A stretch of DNA of 64,000 bases from Pantanalinema sp. GBBB05 (GCA_016743235.1 VRZD01000030.1:21092-85091); one strand, 5' to 3'; positions 8,488 to 17,690 are shown, counted from the first letter of the stretch. Notes: generated by a model from the letters alone, not told the origin. Numbers and translations are program-made.

Positions 8488-11249
8488 ACAGCCTCTTCTC
8501 GTTGCACGAAGATTACGTTTTCCGTGACTTTCTCAAACGTATCATCATGACTAATCACAAATAACTGGCGGAAGGTTTTAATATTTGCGATCGCTTCTGC
8601 CAGTTGCTCCCGCCGGGGTCTGTCCATGTTAGTAGTTGGCTCATCAAAAAACGCAATATCTATATCTGCTAGGACTTTTAAGAGTGCTAACCGAACGGCT
8701 AAGGCAGCACACATTTGTTCGCCACCAGACAGATTAATAAAACGGCGAGTATGTCCGCCTTCCTGCACAAGAATTTCGTAGTCTCTAGTCCAGATCAGGC
8801 TCACATTCAACCGATTCAATAGCTCACGGAATAAGCGATCGGCTTCCTGAGAAATGCGCTGGACATAGCGTTCGGTAATCCGAGGACCCGCCTTCTTGTA
8901 AGCTTCGCGAGCGAACTTAATGAAGTGTTGAATCTTCCGCTTTTGCTTCAGCGCTACCTCTGCCTGCTGCCGCTTAGTTTGGAGCGTTTCCAGTCGAGCA
9001 ACTTGCTGATCCAATTGCTCGCGCACTTTCACCATATCGGGTAGGCGAGCATTTAAAGCGATCGATTGATTATGGAAGACTTGATAGTTGCTTTGTACCT
9101 GTTGGAACTGAACCGGGTCAAAAGTCTGGCGGAGATGCTCTCGTTCTTCTATCAACCGCTGTTGTGCCTCTGTGAAAACTTGTAACTGTTCGCTAGCGGC
9201 TTGGAGCTGCTGACGACGATCGCGGCGTGTATTAGCCAACTCTCGGTAAGCTAAATAGTTTTCATGCGCCGCCTGATGCTCGGCTTTCACCGCTTGCTGC
9301 GCTTGCATTTCCTCTATAAGGTTGGGCAATGCCGCCAGTTGTAGATCTACTTGCGCGATCGTCTGCTGGATTGCTTGTAAGGCAACTTGCGCTTCCTGCA
9401 CTTGAGTTTCTAAACTAGTTTGTTGCTGAAGTCTCTGACGCAGTAAACGGATCTGTCCACGTGGATCGTTTAAAGCAAGCAGTCCATCTGCCAGGTCGGT
9501 TTGTTGGGTGAGTAAGTCGGCTTCGGTCACTAACCGAGCTTTGATGTCGTTGATCCCAGTTTGTAACTCGGCAATCTCCAGGGTTAATTCCTGATGGCGT
9601 TGTTGCAAGCTGTCCAGATTAGCAAATTCGGTTTGCTGTCGTCGGGCTATTCTTAACTGAGTTTGAACGGCTTGCAAGTTTTGTTCTAAGGTTTCAACCG
9701 AAGTTTGATCTGCCAGGTCATTCAAAATATCCCGTAAGGCAGTGACTAAATGAGCTTGCCAATCCACTCCTTGCTGAAGCGCCGCGATCGCCGTCTCTAA
9801 GGTTTCCGACCAGATTGGAACAGCCACTTGTAACGCTTTTAAACTGGTTGTCGTTTGTTCGACTTGATTTAAGTAGCGATCGCCCGCAGATTGGGAGCGA
9901 TCGAGTAACTGCTGTAAATCCGCTTCAAATTGAATGGCGGCAGCAATTCGACTTAAGTGTAACTGGCAACGCTGTTGTTCCTGCTCAAACTGCGGAATTT
10001 GTTGGACAGTGGCAGCTAAAGACTGAATTCGGGTAATATCTCGCTGTAGTTGCGCTAAATTAGTTTGCCGTTGCTGGAGCTGTTTTTCCTGAGTTTTCAC
10101 CGTTTGTTTCCAGCTCACACAGTGCTGCAAGTGCTGTCGGATCACTTGCTGTTCTTGCTCTAATTGTAATTGTTGTTGAGCGAGTGGTTCTAATCGTTGA
10201 ATTTCTGCTTCTGCCGTTTTGAGATCTTCTAGTTGGGCTAATAACGTATTGAGTTGTACCTGGCGATCGCTGAGTTGTTGTTCACAATAACGCTTTTCCT
10301 GGTGTAATTTTTGTTCAGCTTGCCATTGCGTTTGTAATGATTGCAGTGCTGTTTCTGCCTGTTCATATAGTTGATAAGCTTCCCGATGGGTAGTACAAAC
10401 AGCTGCCGCTTCTTCCGCTTGGTGCACATCCTTTTGTAACCGTTGCATACTCTCTGCTTGAGTTTGTTGCTGCACGGTCAGTAAATCTAATTGACTTTGC
10501 ACTTGCTGCATTTGCTGCGCCTGAACTGCCAGATTGGCTTGGGTTTGTTCTAGTTCAACTAACTGAGTTTGAAGCTGTTGAATAGATTGCTGTACCTCAG
10601 TAATCTCTTGTTGTTGAGCTTGCCGTTTTTGTGCCAGGTGCTCAAACCCAGTGAGTTCATCGTCGTACCGTTCAATCTCCCGCTCTAACTCTTTAACATG
10701 TGCCTCAGCATACTTGGTTAACGACAAGAACTGATCAAATACTCGCCGATATTCATCCACTTTTAGAATGGTGTCGAAGGTTTTTTTGCGCTCTCGATCG
10801 GGCTTGAGAAAATCAACCGTAAACATACCCTGCGGTACGCCGATCGTGTTGGCAAATAAATCAGCTAAATCAGTGCCAGCTGCTACTCCTAAATGTTGGC
10901 GTAACCAGGGTAAAACCTCTTCTTCAATCCGGTTATATTCCAGCTTTTCCCCAACCTGAGGATCGTAAATGGTATAGCCCGATCGGGTACAACGGCTGAT
11001 TTCATACGTTCGCTGATCCCGGTTAGAGACAAAGCTAATCCTTACCTGGGCACTGCTCGCCCCATTCCGAATTAAATCCTCGTTTTTGTAACTGCCCCGA
11101 TAGTTAAACAATGTCCAGGCGATCGCTTCCAGCAAGCTAGTTTTGCCAGCGCCATTCTCCCCACAAATCGCATTGGTTCCCGGTTGAAAGGTAAAGTGAC
11201 GATCGCTATGGGATTTAAAGTTTTTCAGCGTGACCGTGAGAATTTCCAT
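8481..11249 (-). CDS. SbcC/Rad50-like SMC-family ATPase
   Basis: A 922-residue DNA-repair ATPase. The head is split: Walker A (CGENGAGKTSLLEAI, near residue 35) is at the N-terminus, and the signature LSGGEQMCAALAVRLALL and Walker B IAFFDEPTTNMD are at the C-terminus. Between them lie about 600 residues of Gln/Glu/Leu-rich coiled coil. Rad50/SbcC proteins work with the SbcD/Mre11 nuclease on DNA ends. The middle contains no Cys-x-x-Cys pair, so the usual zinc hook is not visible. No SbcD-type nuclease gene lies in this window. Several frames inside it on the other strand are by-products of the coiled-coil composition. Its last seven bases overlap the convergent secreted-protein gene. Confidence 0.88.
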   Translation of the reverse strand: MEILTVTLKNFKSHSDRHFTFQPGTNAICGENGAGKTSLLEAIAWTLFNYRGSYKNEDLIRNGASSAQVRISFVSNRDQRTYEISRCTRSGYTIYDPQVGEKLEYNRIEEEVLPWLRQHLGVAAGTDLADLFANTIGVPQGMFTVDFLKPDRERKKTFDTILKVDEYRRVFDQFLSLTKYAEAHVKELEREIERYDDELTGFEHLAQKRQAQQQEITEVQQSIQQLQTQLVELEQTQANLAVQAQQMQQVQSQLDLLTVQQQTQAESMQRLQKDVHQAEEAAAVCTTHREAYQLYEQAETALQSLQTQWQAEQKLHQEKRYCEQQLSDRQVQLNTLLAQLEDLKTAEAEIQRLEPLAQQQLQLEQEQQVIRQHLQHCVSWKQTVKTQEKQLQQRQTNLAQLQRDITRIQSLAATVQQIPQFEQEQQRCQLHLSRIAAAIQFEADLQQLLDRSQSAGDRYLNQVEQTTTSLKALQVAVPIWSETLETAIAALQQGVDWQAHLVTALRDILNDLADQTSVETLEQNLQAVQTQLRIARRQQTEFANLDSLQQRHQELTLEIAELQTGINDIKARLVTEADLLTQQTDLADGLLALNDPRGQIRLLRQRLQQQTSLETQVQEAQVALQAIQQTIAQVDLQLAALPNLIEEMQAQQAVKAEHQAAHENYLAYRELANTRRDRRQQLQAASEQLQVFTEAQQRLIEEREHLRQTFDPVQFQQVQSNYQVFHNQSIALNARLPDMVKVREQLDQQVARLETLQTKRQQAEVALKQKRKIQHFIKFAREAYKKAGPRITERYVQRISQEADRLFRELLNRLNVSLIWTRDYEILVQEGGHTRRFINLSGGEQMCAALAVRLALLKVLADIDIAFFDEPTTNMDRPRREQLAEAIANIKTFRQLFVISHDDTFEKVTENVIFVQREEAVY

Positions 11250-11445
11250 AATGGAGCGCCTGGCAATGTTCTCCCAGATGACAAACGTAAAAAGCGAACG
11301 AGTGTACTAAGCCATGGGTTTCAAAATTGTAACCTGAAGTCACTCTCAGCAAACGCTCCTAAACCCGCAACTTTAGGCAACTTTGCAGGTTTTACTCCTC
11401 CAGCATCGGGGACTGGGAGACTAACTGTATTGGGAAAGCTCAGAT

Positions 11446-12096
11446 TTAGAACTCGATGCCAGCTTGAGCTTTGACACCTTGTTCCCGGAAGGGATGTTTG
11501 ACCAAGGTCATTTCTGTTACCAGATCGGCACACTCAATCAATGCTTGAGGCGCCCCCCGCCCCGTTAGGATCACATGGGAATCACTTGGTTTTTGCTCCA
11601 GTCCGGCTAATACCTGTTCCACTTGGAGATATCCCAACTTCAGCGCTACATTCACTTCATCCAATAATGTCAGCTTGAACTCAGGATTAGTGATGTAAGT
11701 CAGGGCTTTATGCCAAGCTGTTTGAGCTAATTGAGCATCCCGTTCCCGATCCTGGGTTTCCCAGGTAAAGCCTTCTCCCATCGCGTGAAATTCTAGTTGC
11801 TCCGACCAAGGATTAAAAGCTGCTTTCTCAGCAGGCTCCCAAGCTCCTTTAATAAACTGCACGATCGCCACTCGATGCCCATGTCCCAGTGATCGCAATA
11901 CCATCCCCAAAGCTGCCGTTGTTTTGCCTTTGCCATTGCCAGTATGGACAATCACTAACCCTTTCTCCGCCGTCATACCAGCCAACCGTTGCTCCTGAAC
12001 TTCCTTACGGCGCTGCATTTTTTGCTGATACTGTTCTGTAGTCAGAGAGGAGCCTATAGCGTCGGTTCCAGAGGAGGATGGAGTGCGATCGATCAT
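11446..12096 (-). CDS. cobO: Cob(I)yrinic acid a,c-diamide adenosyltransferase
   Basis: Transfers the adenosyl group from ATP to the cobalt of corrinoids during cobalamin synthesis or salvage (CobO/BtuR/CobA type). The 216-residue protein has the P-loop HTGNGKGKTTAALGM near residue 52. Other family segments are VAIVQFIKGAWEPAEKAAF, LTLLDEVNVALKLGYL and HVILTGRGAPQALIECADLVTEM. An N-terminal extension of about 25 Ser/Thr-rich residues precedes the conserved part. The start is an ATG with only a weak Shine-Dalgarno sequence. No cobalamin riboswitch is visible in the short upstream gap. It lies 78 bases past a small hypothetical gene on the same strand and may share its transcript. Confidence 0.95.
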   Translation of the reverse strand: MIDRTPSSSGTDAIGSSLTTEQYQQKMQRRKEVQEQRLAGMTAEKGLVIVHTGNGKGKTTAALGMVLRSLGHGHRVAIVQFIKGAWEPAEKAAFNPWSEQLEFHAMGEGFTWETQDRERDAQLAQTAWHKALTYITNPEFKLTLLDEVNVALKLGYLQVEQVLAGLEQKPSDSHVILTGRGAPQALIECADLVTEMTLVKHPFREQGVKAQAGIEF

Positions 12097-12174
12097 GGAG
12101 GATGTCTACCTTAGTTGTGCAAGAAAACCAGTCAAACCAACAGTGTATCTTGCATTCTGATTGGCTCAGCGGTT

Positions 12175-12471
12175 CTACTCAAACAGAAACATTTGGGTTG
12201 GTTCTGGAGTGCTTTCTAAGCGAGCTAAATCACCCTGGTAGTGAGTATTGATTTGATGCGCTTTCTGTTGTAGATGCTGGGGAACATATTGCGGATCTAC
12301 GGGTAAGCCATGCATTAGCATGAATTCCGCCAATTGATCTGGATGAATCAAAATTTTCTCCTGGTGGAGACGCTGCAAAATTTGGGGAAATGAATGCCAG
12401 GCGATCGCATCTCTGGGCGGGTTAGCAGATTCCACAGGAGCCGGTTGGCGAAACGAGGAGCCGTTAGTCAT
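12175..12471 (-). CDS. Small hypothetical protein
   Basis: A 98-residue soluble protein with no function that I recognise. A polar, Pro/Ser-rich N-terminus precedes a helical middle (FPQILQRLHQEKILIHPDQLAEFMLMHGLPVD), which resembles the compact helical domains of other cyanobacterial small hypotheticals. There is no signal sequence and no membrane segment. The start is an ATG. It lies just upstream of cobO on the same strand, a position that suggests co-transcription but says nothing about its role. Confidence 0.7.
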   Translation of the reverse strand: MTNGSSFRQPAPVESANPPRDAIAWHSFPQILQRLHQEKILIHPDQLAEFMLMHGLPVDPQYVPQHLQQKAHQINTHYQGDLARLESTPEPTQMFLFE

Positions 12472-13340
12472 ATTGAGTGCAGAATGAACAAGTCACAAAA
12501 GCTATCGCTATCCTATCGATCCCAGGCAGGAGACGCAGGATTACCTGCCGAGATTTTCCCATGCTATGAGTGGGAGCAGACAACCGCCCACATTTTAATA
12601 GTTGATTAAGGAAAAATTTGTGCGATTCCTGGAAAAATCACCCGCTTAGATCACGATGATGGAGAGGTTTGGTGTTAGATTAATGGAGTTAGTGTCTCAA
12701 GGGTTTACAAAGAACGTTGAAACCTCTTTCCCTAACTGGATACCCCTGGCAGCCCTTATGGTATCTGGACATGAAATTAAAGCGGAGACGGCAGTGTGAC
12801 CCAGCACTATCGGTAGTCGATCGGTGCGAAGCGCCGAGTATGAGCTGACCGACCTGTAACTTGAGGTTCGTGGCTTGTGGGACTTGATTCTGAATGCGTT
12901 TCGTAAGAATCCCCAGCATCTTCTCTCGCCTACGAACTCGGTCGGTCAAGTTCTCTGTTAGGAGAATTTTTGAATTAAATAGCCAATCAGGCGTTGTTAC
13001 TGTCCCAGCTCACTCTCGGTTTTAGACCGTAGAGATGATGGGGCGGATGCCATGCTGAAGCGGCTAATTTGGGTAAGCATCCTGATTTCAGGAATGAGTA
13101 GCCTGATTGTCGATCGGTAATTGTCTAGGCTTCTACTTTGACGCATCAGGTGGGAACCCTGGGAATAGTTGCCGAGAGTCGCTCAAGTGCGATCGCTCTC
13201 TGCCCATTTTTGATAGCCCGCATCATAACGCCTGGTAATTACCATGCAAGCCCCGGATGAACTGGGGTTGGTTGTGATGACGTGCTGTCTGTAAACACTC
13301 TCAATGCTTTTATGCTGTTTATCCTTTGTGGAGCGCCAAG
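12472..13340. other. Intergenic region, about 870 bases
   Basis: It separates the leftward cobO cluster from the rightward deoxyhypusine-synthase-like gene. A minus-strand frame at 12689-12949 (86 codons) is open, but its composition does not resemble a conserved protein and I do not accept it. The stretch 12700-12960 has a GC-rich, structured look with repeated GGTCGG/CCGACC elements and could be a decayed gene or RNA. No tRNA was found. Confidence 0.45.
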
Positions 13341-14588
13341 ATGTCTAAATTGCTTAGTCGCAAAATTGCACCCTCCCCCATGCCTGCCGAAATCAGCGTC
13401 GTTGACCTGATTGATGGCTACTTTACGGCATACAACTCGGCGCGGTTACGAGAAATTTGTCACTTACTGAGTCAGGAAGTGTTTCAGGCAGGGGTCACGG
13501 TAGGACTGAGCCTGTCTGGAGCCATGACCCCAGCAGGTTTTGGGGGTTCTGTACTCGCTCCCTTAATTCGGCATGGATTTGTCGATTGGATCATTAGTAC
13601 CGGGGCGAATCTTTATCACGACATTCACTATGGATTAGGCATGGATCTCTACGCCAGCAATCCGTTTGTGGATGATGTGAAACTACGGCAGGAAGGACGC
13701 ATCCGGATTTACGATATTGTGTTTGGCTATGATGTGCTGCTGGAAACCGATGCCTTTATCCGCGAAATCCTCAAAGCCGAACCCTTCCAACGCCGGATGA
13801 GTACAGCAGAGTTTCATCATCTGCTAGGCAAGTATTTGCATGAAGTGGAACAGCAACTCGGCGTGAAGAATTCCTGTCTGCTAGCCACGGCATATGAATG
13901 TGGTGTCCCCATCTACACCTCTTCTCCGGGTGATAGCTCGATCGGGATGAATGTGGCGGCTCTGGCGCTCGAAGGCTCAAAACTGGTGCTTGATCCCTCG
14001 TTGGATGTGAACGAAACGGCTGCGATCGCGTATGCAGCGAGAGAAAGTGGCATTCCTGAGGTAGAAGGTAAGAGTGCAGCGCTGATTATCGGTGGTGGTA
14101 GTCCCAAGAACTTCTTGCTACAAACCCAACCCCAACTCCATGAAGTATTGGGGCTGGAAGAACGGGGACATGACTACTTCATTCAGATCACCGATGCTCG
14201 TCCAGATACAGGTGGACTATCAGGTGCAACACCCAGTGAAGCCGTGAGCTGGGGTAAGGTTGATCCCGATGAGCTACCTAGCACGATCGTTTGCTACACC
14301 GATAGCACGATCGCCTTGCCAATTATGGCAGCCTACAGCATCAATCAATGTCCAGCCCGTCCATTAAAGCGGTTGTACGATCGCCGGGAAGAAATGCTGG
14401 CAACGTTGCAAGCAGATTACCTGGCCGCTAAAGCGAATCCGCAACATAGCGTCTCCACTCCGATTCCGGTTGTAGCCCCAGAGGCTGTGACCGAACGGGA
14501 ATTGATTGCCACTTATCCCTGCGGCACTCCGATTCGGAATGGTCACAGAAATGGTCATAACGGTCACAAGAACGGACACCAAAAGTAG
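13341..14588 (+). CDS. speY: Deoxyhypusine synthase-like protein, probable homospermidine synthase
   Basis: A 415-residue NAD-dependent enzyme of the deoxyhypusine synthase fold. Bacteria lack the eIF5A substrate; from memory, a homologue in Anabaena (SpeY) is required for homospermidine synthesis, so a polyamine role is likely here. Visible features are GLSLSGAMTPAGFGGSVLAPLIRHGFVDWIISTGANLYHD (two adjacent motifs), SSPGDSSIGMN, and IIGGGSPKNFLLQT, where the lysine matches the reactive lysine of deoxyhypusine synthase. Residues 395-415 form a His/Asn/Gly tail with repeated NGH units that could bind metal. The longest frame begins at TTG (13326), but the ATG at 13341 has a GGAG-like sequence upstream. 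The symbol is a family inference. Confidence 0.85.
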   Translation: MSKLLSRKIAPSPMPAEISVVDLIDGYFTAYNSARLREICHLLSQEVFQAGVTVGLSLSGAMTPAGFGGSVLAPLIRHGFVDWIISTGANLYHDIHYGLGMDLYASNPFVDDVKLRQEGRIRIYDIVFGYDVLLETDAFIREILKAEPFQRRMSTAEFHHLLGKYLHEVEQQLGVKNSCLLATAYECGVPIYTSSPGDSSIGMNVAALALEGSKLVLDPSLDVNETAAIAYAARESGIPEVEGKSAALIIGGGSPKNFLLQTQPQLHEVLGLEERGHDYFIQITDARPDTGGLSGATPSEAVSWGKVDPDELPSTIVCYTDSTIALPIMAAYSINQCPARPLKRLYDRREEMLATLQADYLAAKANPQHSVSTPIPVVAPEAVTERELIATYPCGTPIRNGHRNGHNGHKNGHQK

Positions 14589-14597
14589 GTGAACCAG

Positions 14598-14625
14598 CTA
14601 AGGGCGGGTTATGACTCGCCCTTAG
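14598..14625. terminator. Terminator hairpin shared by convergent genes
   Basis: A 12-bp stem with one G-U pair (14598-14609 with 14614-14625) and a TATG loop lies ten bases past the stop of the rightward gene. It overlaps the stop codon (14622-14624) of the leftward GH3 gene. It can serve the rightward gene and possibly both. Confidence 0.75.
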
Positions 14626-16262
14626 GCTTGTCCAAATAAAGTATTCAGGGCGATCGCCTGCGCCGCAGGCATTTGTCCGTAAGTGAACACATAGGGAATA
14701 TCGGGAGGCAAGCTGGGCAGAAATTTCTCCAAAATGTAAGGACTGCCGTAAATCACTAATGCTTGCAGCTGTTCGGTTTGCAGCAGAAATTGCAACCAGT
14801 TTTGAGCCGTTTGATTCAGCCCAGCACTCCCCCGAAACGGATTCCCCCGAATCACTAGTTGTAATAGGGTTGCTTGCCAGGGTTGATTTTCCAGGTTGAG
14901 GGGAATTGCTGGGGTATGACGATCGATCACCTGAAGCTGATAGCCCAGCGCCTTGGGAATCGTAATCGCGGGAGTTTGCTGTCCCCAACCCTCCTGACTC
15001 AACGCTTCATCAACAATAATCAGATTGCGACAATTCTCCATGCCTAGGGAGGCAGATAAGCGTGACACTCCTGGCTGCTGTACTCGCAGCGATTGTTGCA
15101 AAATTTCATTCACTAAATTAGTCGCTGCTGGTTGTGCCAACCGTGCCGTAAACGGCTCAGTCTCCAGCCCGATCGGTGGATCTTCCCAAGCATGGGAGGT
15201 AGTTTCTTCTAGCAGCGGCGCACAGACTTTTTGCTTTGCCCACCAAATCCGTTCCACTGAAGCTCGAATCCGGGCTGGCGGAATCACTCCATCTTCAACG
15301 GCTTGACACACCGCTTGAATCGTCCCTACCGGATCAGCGGGCATCAGTAAAACATCGGCTCCAGCAGCTACGGCTAACACAGACGCTTGATTGACTCCAT
15401 AGCGATCAGCGATCGCTCCCATCACCAGTGCATCGGTGACAATTAAACCTTCAAATCCTAAAGTCTGCCGCAGTAATTGAGTCAGAATCGGTTGAGATAA
15501 CGTCGCCGGATAGTCTGCATCCAGTTCGGGGATCAACAGATGAGCACTCATGACGGAATCTACCTCTGCCGCAATCGCCGCTTGAAACGGTAGCAACTCC
15601 AGCTGGGTTAATCGTTCCTGTGAATGGGGAATCACCGGTAAATCCAGATGGGAGTCCGTTGCCGTATCTCCATGTCCCGGAAAATGTTTGGCAACCGTCA
15701 ATACCGGATGAGTCTGTGCCCCACGAATAAAGGCTGTCGTAAGATGGCTAACGATCGTCGGAGTTTCCCCAAACGATCGCACATTAATTACCGGATTATC
15801 GGGATTATTATTCACATCTACAACCGGAGCCAAGACCCAGTTCAGTCCGATTCCTCGCGCTTCTTGGGCTGTGATAGCTCCCATTTGTTGAGCATACTGC
15901 TCAGCTTGAACTAGGTTCGTAGAGGCAATTTCTGCCAAGGCCATCGGGGGCGGAAACCAAGTCGCCCCAGCAAACCGTTGACCGACGCCTTCTTCCACAT
16001 CTGCTGCCATCAGCAGCGGTACTGGGGCCCAAGTTTGCAGTTGTTGAGTCCGTAGCGCTAATTCTGCGGCACTGCCTCCTAGCAGAATTACACCTCCTAC
16101 CCCCCATTCGGAAATCCACGATCGCAACGTGGCACTAGGAGGCTCCCATTGAGGATACTGAATTTGCTGATCGAACAGGTAGCCAGAGGCACGAACAATT
16201 ACCATCTGAGCCACCTGTTCTGCTAAGGACAGGTCATCAATATTGGGCAGCAATGGTGGCAT
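14622..16262 (-). CDS. Glycoside hydrolase family 3 protein (beta-N-acetylhexosaminidase-like)
   Basis: A 546-residue hydrolase whose first about 340 residues form the GH3 barrel. It shows VAKHFPGHGDTATDSHLDLP (the His/Asp pair typical of NagZ-type beta-N-acetylglucosaminidases), the conserved MAADVEEG, and LIVTDALVMGAI, which holds the nucleophile aspartate. NagZ enzymes remove N-acetylglucosamine from muropeptides during cell-wall recycling. The C-terminal about 200 residues form an extra domain found in many cyanobacterial homologues and absent from short NagZ proteins. No signal peptide is visible. It starts eight bases past the stop of rbfA, so it is the last gene of the DUF751-rbfA-GH3 operon. 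Confidence 0.9.
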   Translation of the reverse strand: MPPLLPNIDDLSLAEQVAQMVIVRASGYLFDQQIQYPQWEPPSATLRSWISEWGVGGVILLGGSAAELALRTQQLQTWAPVPLLMAADVEEGVGQRFAGATWFPPPMALAEIASTNLVQAEQYAQQMGAITAQEARGIGLNWVLAPVVDVNNNPDNPVINVRSFGETPTIVSHLTTAFIRGAQTHPVLTVAKHFPGHGDTATDSHLDLPVIPHSQERLTQLELLPFQAAIAAEVDSVMSAHLLIPELDADYPATLSQPILTQLLRQTLGFEGLIVTDALVMGAIADRYGVNQASVLAVAAGADVLLMPADPVGTIQAVCQAVEDGVIPPARIRASVERIWWAKQKVCAPLLEETTSHAWEDPPIGLETEPFTARLAQPAATNLVNEILQQSLRVQQPGVSRLSASLGMENCRNLIIVDEALSQEGWGQQTPAITIPKALGYQLQVIDRHTPAIPLNLENQPWQATLLQLVIRGNPFRGSAGLNQTAQNWLQFLLQTEQLQALVIYGSPYILEKFLPSLPPDIPYVFTYGQMPAAQAIALNTLFGQA

Positions 16263-16270
16263 AAATGAGA

Positions 16271-16678
16271 TTATTCCTCCTCCACCGCCTCAACGGCATC
16301 GGGAAGGTCATCTGCCTCATCATGCCGTTCCTGACTGAGGCGATTGAGCAATGAGAGGATGCGATCGCCCCGTTCCAACGAGTCATCTTCTAAAAACACC
16401 ACCTCTGGAGTTCGACGTAGACGAATCCGCTGCCCCAATTCACTCCGCACAAAGCCCGTTGCCGACTTTAGACCCGCCATCGTTTCGGCTTTAGCTTCAC
16501 TTGAGCCGTAAATGCTGACAAAAATCTTGGCATGTTGCAGATCGCCAGAGACATCGACCTCGGTGACACTCACCATGCCAGCGCCAACCCGATCGTCTTT
16601 AATATCATTGATCAACATCAAGCTGACTTCCCGCTTGATTTGTTCTGCCACACGGGCTACTCGACGATTGGTCGCCAT
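16271..16678 (-). CDS. rbfA: 30S ribosome-binding factor A
   Basis: Binds the 30S subunit and helps 16S rRNA 5'-end maturation, especially in the cold. It is 135 residues long, slightly more than the core KH-like domain. Diagnostic segments are RVAEQIKREVSLMLIND, VSVTEVDVSGDLQHAKIFVSIYG and LGQRIRLRRTPEVVFLEDDSLERGDRI (two adjacent motifs). It ends in the acidic tail DEADDLPDAVEAVEEE. The start is an ATG. It sits 48 bases downstream of a DUF751 gene and eight bases upstream of the GH3 gene, all on the minus strand. Confidence 0.96.
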   Translation of the reverse strand: MATNRRVARVAEQIKREVSLMLINDIKDDRVGAGMVSVTEVDVSGDLQHAKIFVSIYGSSEAKAETMAGLKSATGFVRSELGQRIRLRRTPEVVFLEDDSLERGDRILSLLNRLSQERHDEADDLPDAVEAVEEE

Positions 16679-16726
16679 AACTTCCCCCTTCCAACTAACT
16701 CGATTTGGGTGATGCGGAATCAGCCC

Positions 16727-16921
16727 TTAGTAGCCCAACATGCCACGTAGGGTAAACCCAATGAAGGCAAACCCACCTAAAAATACACCGACTAAGGCGA
16801 TCGCAGTGGTTGGGCGCTTCAGCAACGGCAACAGGGGTTTAACGGCATTCAGTAACACCCCTAAAATCACACCAGCGATAAAAACCGGGTATTTAGAAAC
16901 GGTATTCCAAAAACTCTGCAT
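16727..16921 (-). CDS. DUF751 (Ycf33-like) small membrane protein
   Basis: A 64-residue protein with two hydrophobic segments (FIAGVILGVLLNAVKPLL and AIALVGVFLGGFAFIGFTL) and the N-terminal SFWNTVSKYPVF typical of DUF751/Ycf33 proteins, which are also encoded in some algal plastids. The function is unknown; a thylakoid or plasma-membrane location is inferred. It is the first gene of the operon with rbfA and the GH3 hydrolase. The start is an ATG. Confidence 0.88.
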   Translation of the reverse strand: MQSFWNTVSKYPVFIAGVILGVLLNAVKPLLPLLKRPTTAIALVGVFLGGFAFIGFTLRGMLGY

Positions 16922-17093
16922 AAACTCACTATCAGGGTAGGGCTACACGGCAAACGTCAGGCGAAACCTGACCTTCTTAACATTCTAGTCGTCTGCCTAC
17001 CCGATTCGATGCAAATCCCCGATCGGTGAATCGAACCGATCAAAATTCTCAGATCTCGATACAATTGCAGCCAGGTAATTGAGGGACAGGACA

Positions 17094-17585
17094 ATGAGGC
17101 AATCAAACATTGTGCGGGCGTTAAGTGGCTTCCTACTGGCGATCGCTCTAATTGTAGGAGGCGGTTACTTAACGACACAATTTGTGATTGCCAAGTTCAC
17201 CGAGCTACCACCTCGACCAACCTTCCCAAATGACAAACCAAGTCCTAATCCGGCAACATCGGCAGCCGCTAAAACCGTAACGAACCAACCCAAAACATCC
17301 CCGGCAGTAGCGGTTAGCCCTAGCCCGACGCCGACCCCCAGTACCACTCCCAGTCCTAAGTCAGACGGTAATGTTGCCCGGATTGCCCTGGGAGAAGGGT
17401 TAAATGTGCGGGAAAACCCCAGTGTAGAGGCTGGACGAGTAGGCGGAGTAGATTACAACGAGGTGGTAGTAGTTCTGGAAACGAGCCCAGATCAAGAGTG
17501 GCAAAAAATTCGGGTAGAAAAAAGTGGTCTGGAAGGTTGGATCAAATCTGGCTATACAGAACCAGTCAGCCAGACGGCGGAATAA
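17094..17585 (+). CDS. Membrane-anchored SH3 domain protein
   Basis: A 163-residue protein. A single N-terminal membrane segment (LSGFLLAIALIVGGGYLTTQFV, residues about 8-29) is followed by a long Pro/Ser/Thr linker (about 35-90, including SPSPTPTPSTTPSPK). A bacterial SH3 domain (about 93-155) contains LGEGLNVRENPSVEAGRVGGV and WQKIRVEKSGLEGWI. Bacterial SH3 domains of this kind often bind peptidoglycan, so an extracytoplasmic wall role is likely. The frame opens at a TTG (17079), but the ATG at 17094 is preceded by GACAGGACA and starts directly before the membrane segment. Confidence 0.85.
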   Translation: MRQSNIVRALSGFLLAIALIVGGGYLTTQFVIAKFTELPPRPTFPNDKPSPNPATSAAAKTVTNQPKTSPAVAVSPSPTPTPSTTPSPKSDGNVARIALGEGLNVRENPSVEAGRVGGVDYNEVVVVLETSPDQEWQKIRVEKSGLEGWIKSGYTEPVSQTAE

Positions 17586-17638
17586 TCCCTGGTGAACCCA
17601 GCCCACTCCATCAAAAGTTAGTGATTTTTTGTGATGGG

Positions 17639-17668
17639 CAATTTCCGGGATTTTAATCCCAGAAATTG
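17639..17668 (+). terminator. Strong hairpin after the SH3 gene
   Basis: Arms at 17639-17652 and 17655-17668 pair with one mismatch in 14. It lies about 50 bases past the SH3-protein stop. The following U-tract is weak. Confidence 0.55.
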
Positions 17669-17690
17669 TTGTCAAAAATAGAAAAACAGT

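Noticed and set aside
12097..12174. Possible cobalamin riboswitch before cobO
   Set aside because: The gap is only 78 bases and shows no B12-box-like sequence.
12689..12949. An 86-codon minus-strand frame in the gap before the deoxyhypusine-synthase-like gene
   Set aside because: Composition is not protein-like, there is no ribosome-binding sequence and no family is recognised.
14428..14988. A 186-codon minus-strand frame overlapping the deoxyhypusine-synthase-like and GH3 genes
   Set aside because: It is a shadow of two well-supported genes; its translation has skewed composition and no start signal.
17000..17045. A GGTTCGATTC string on the minus strand resembling a T-arm
   Set aside because: The flanking stem does not pair, and the rest of a tRNA is absent.
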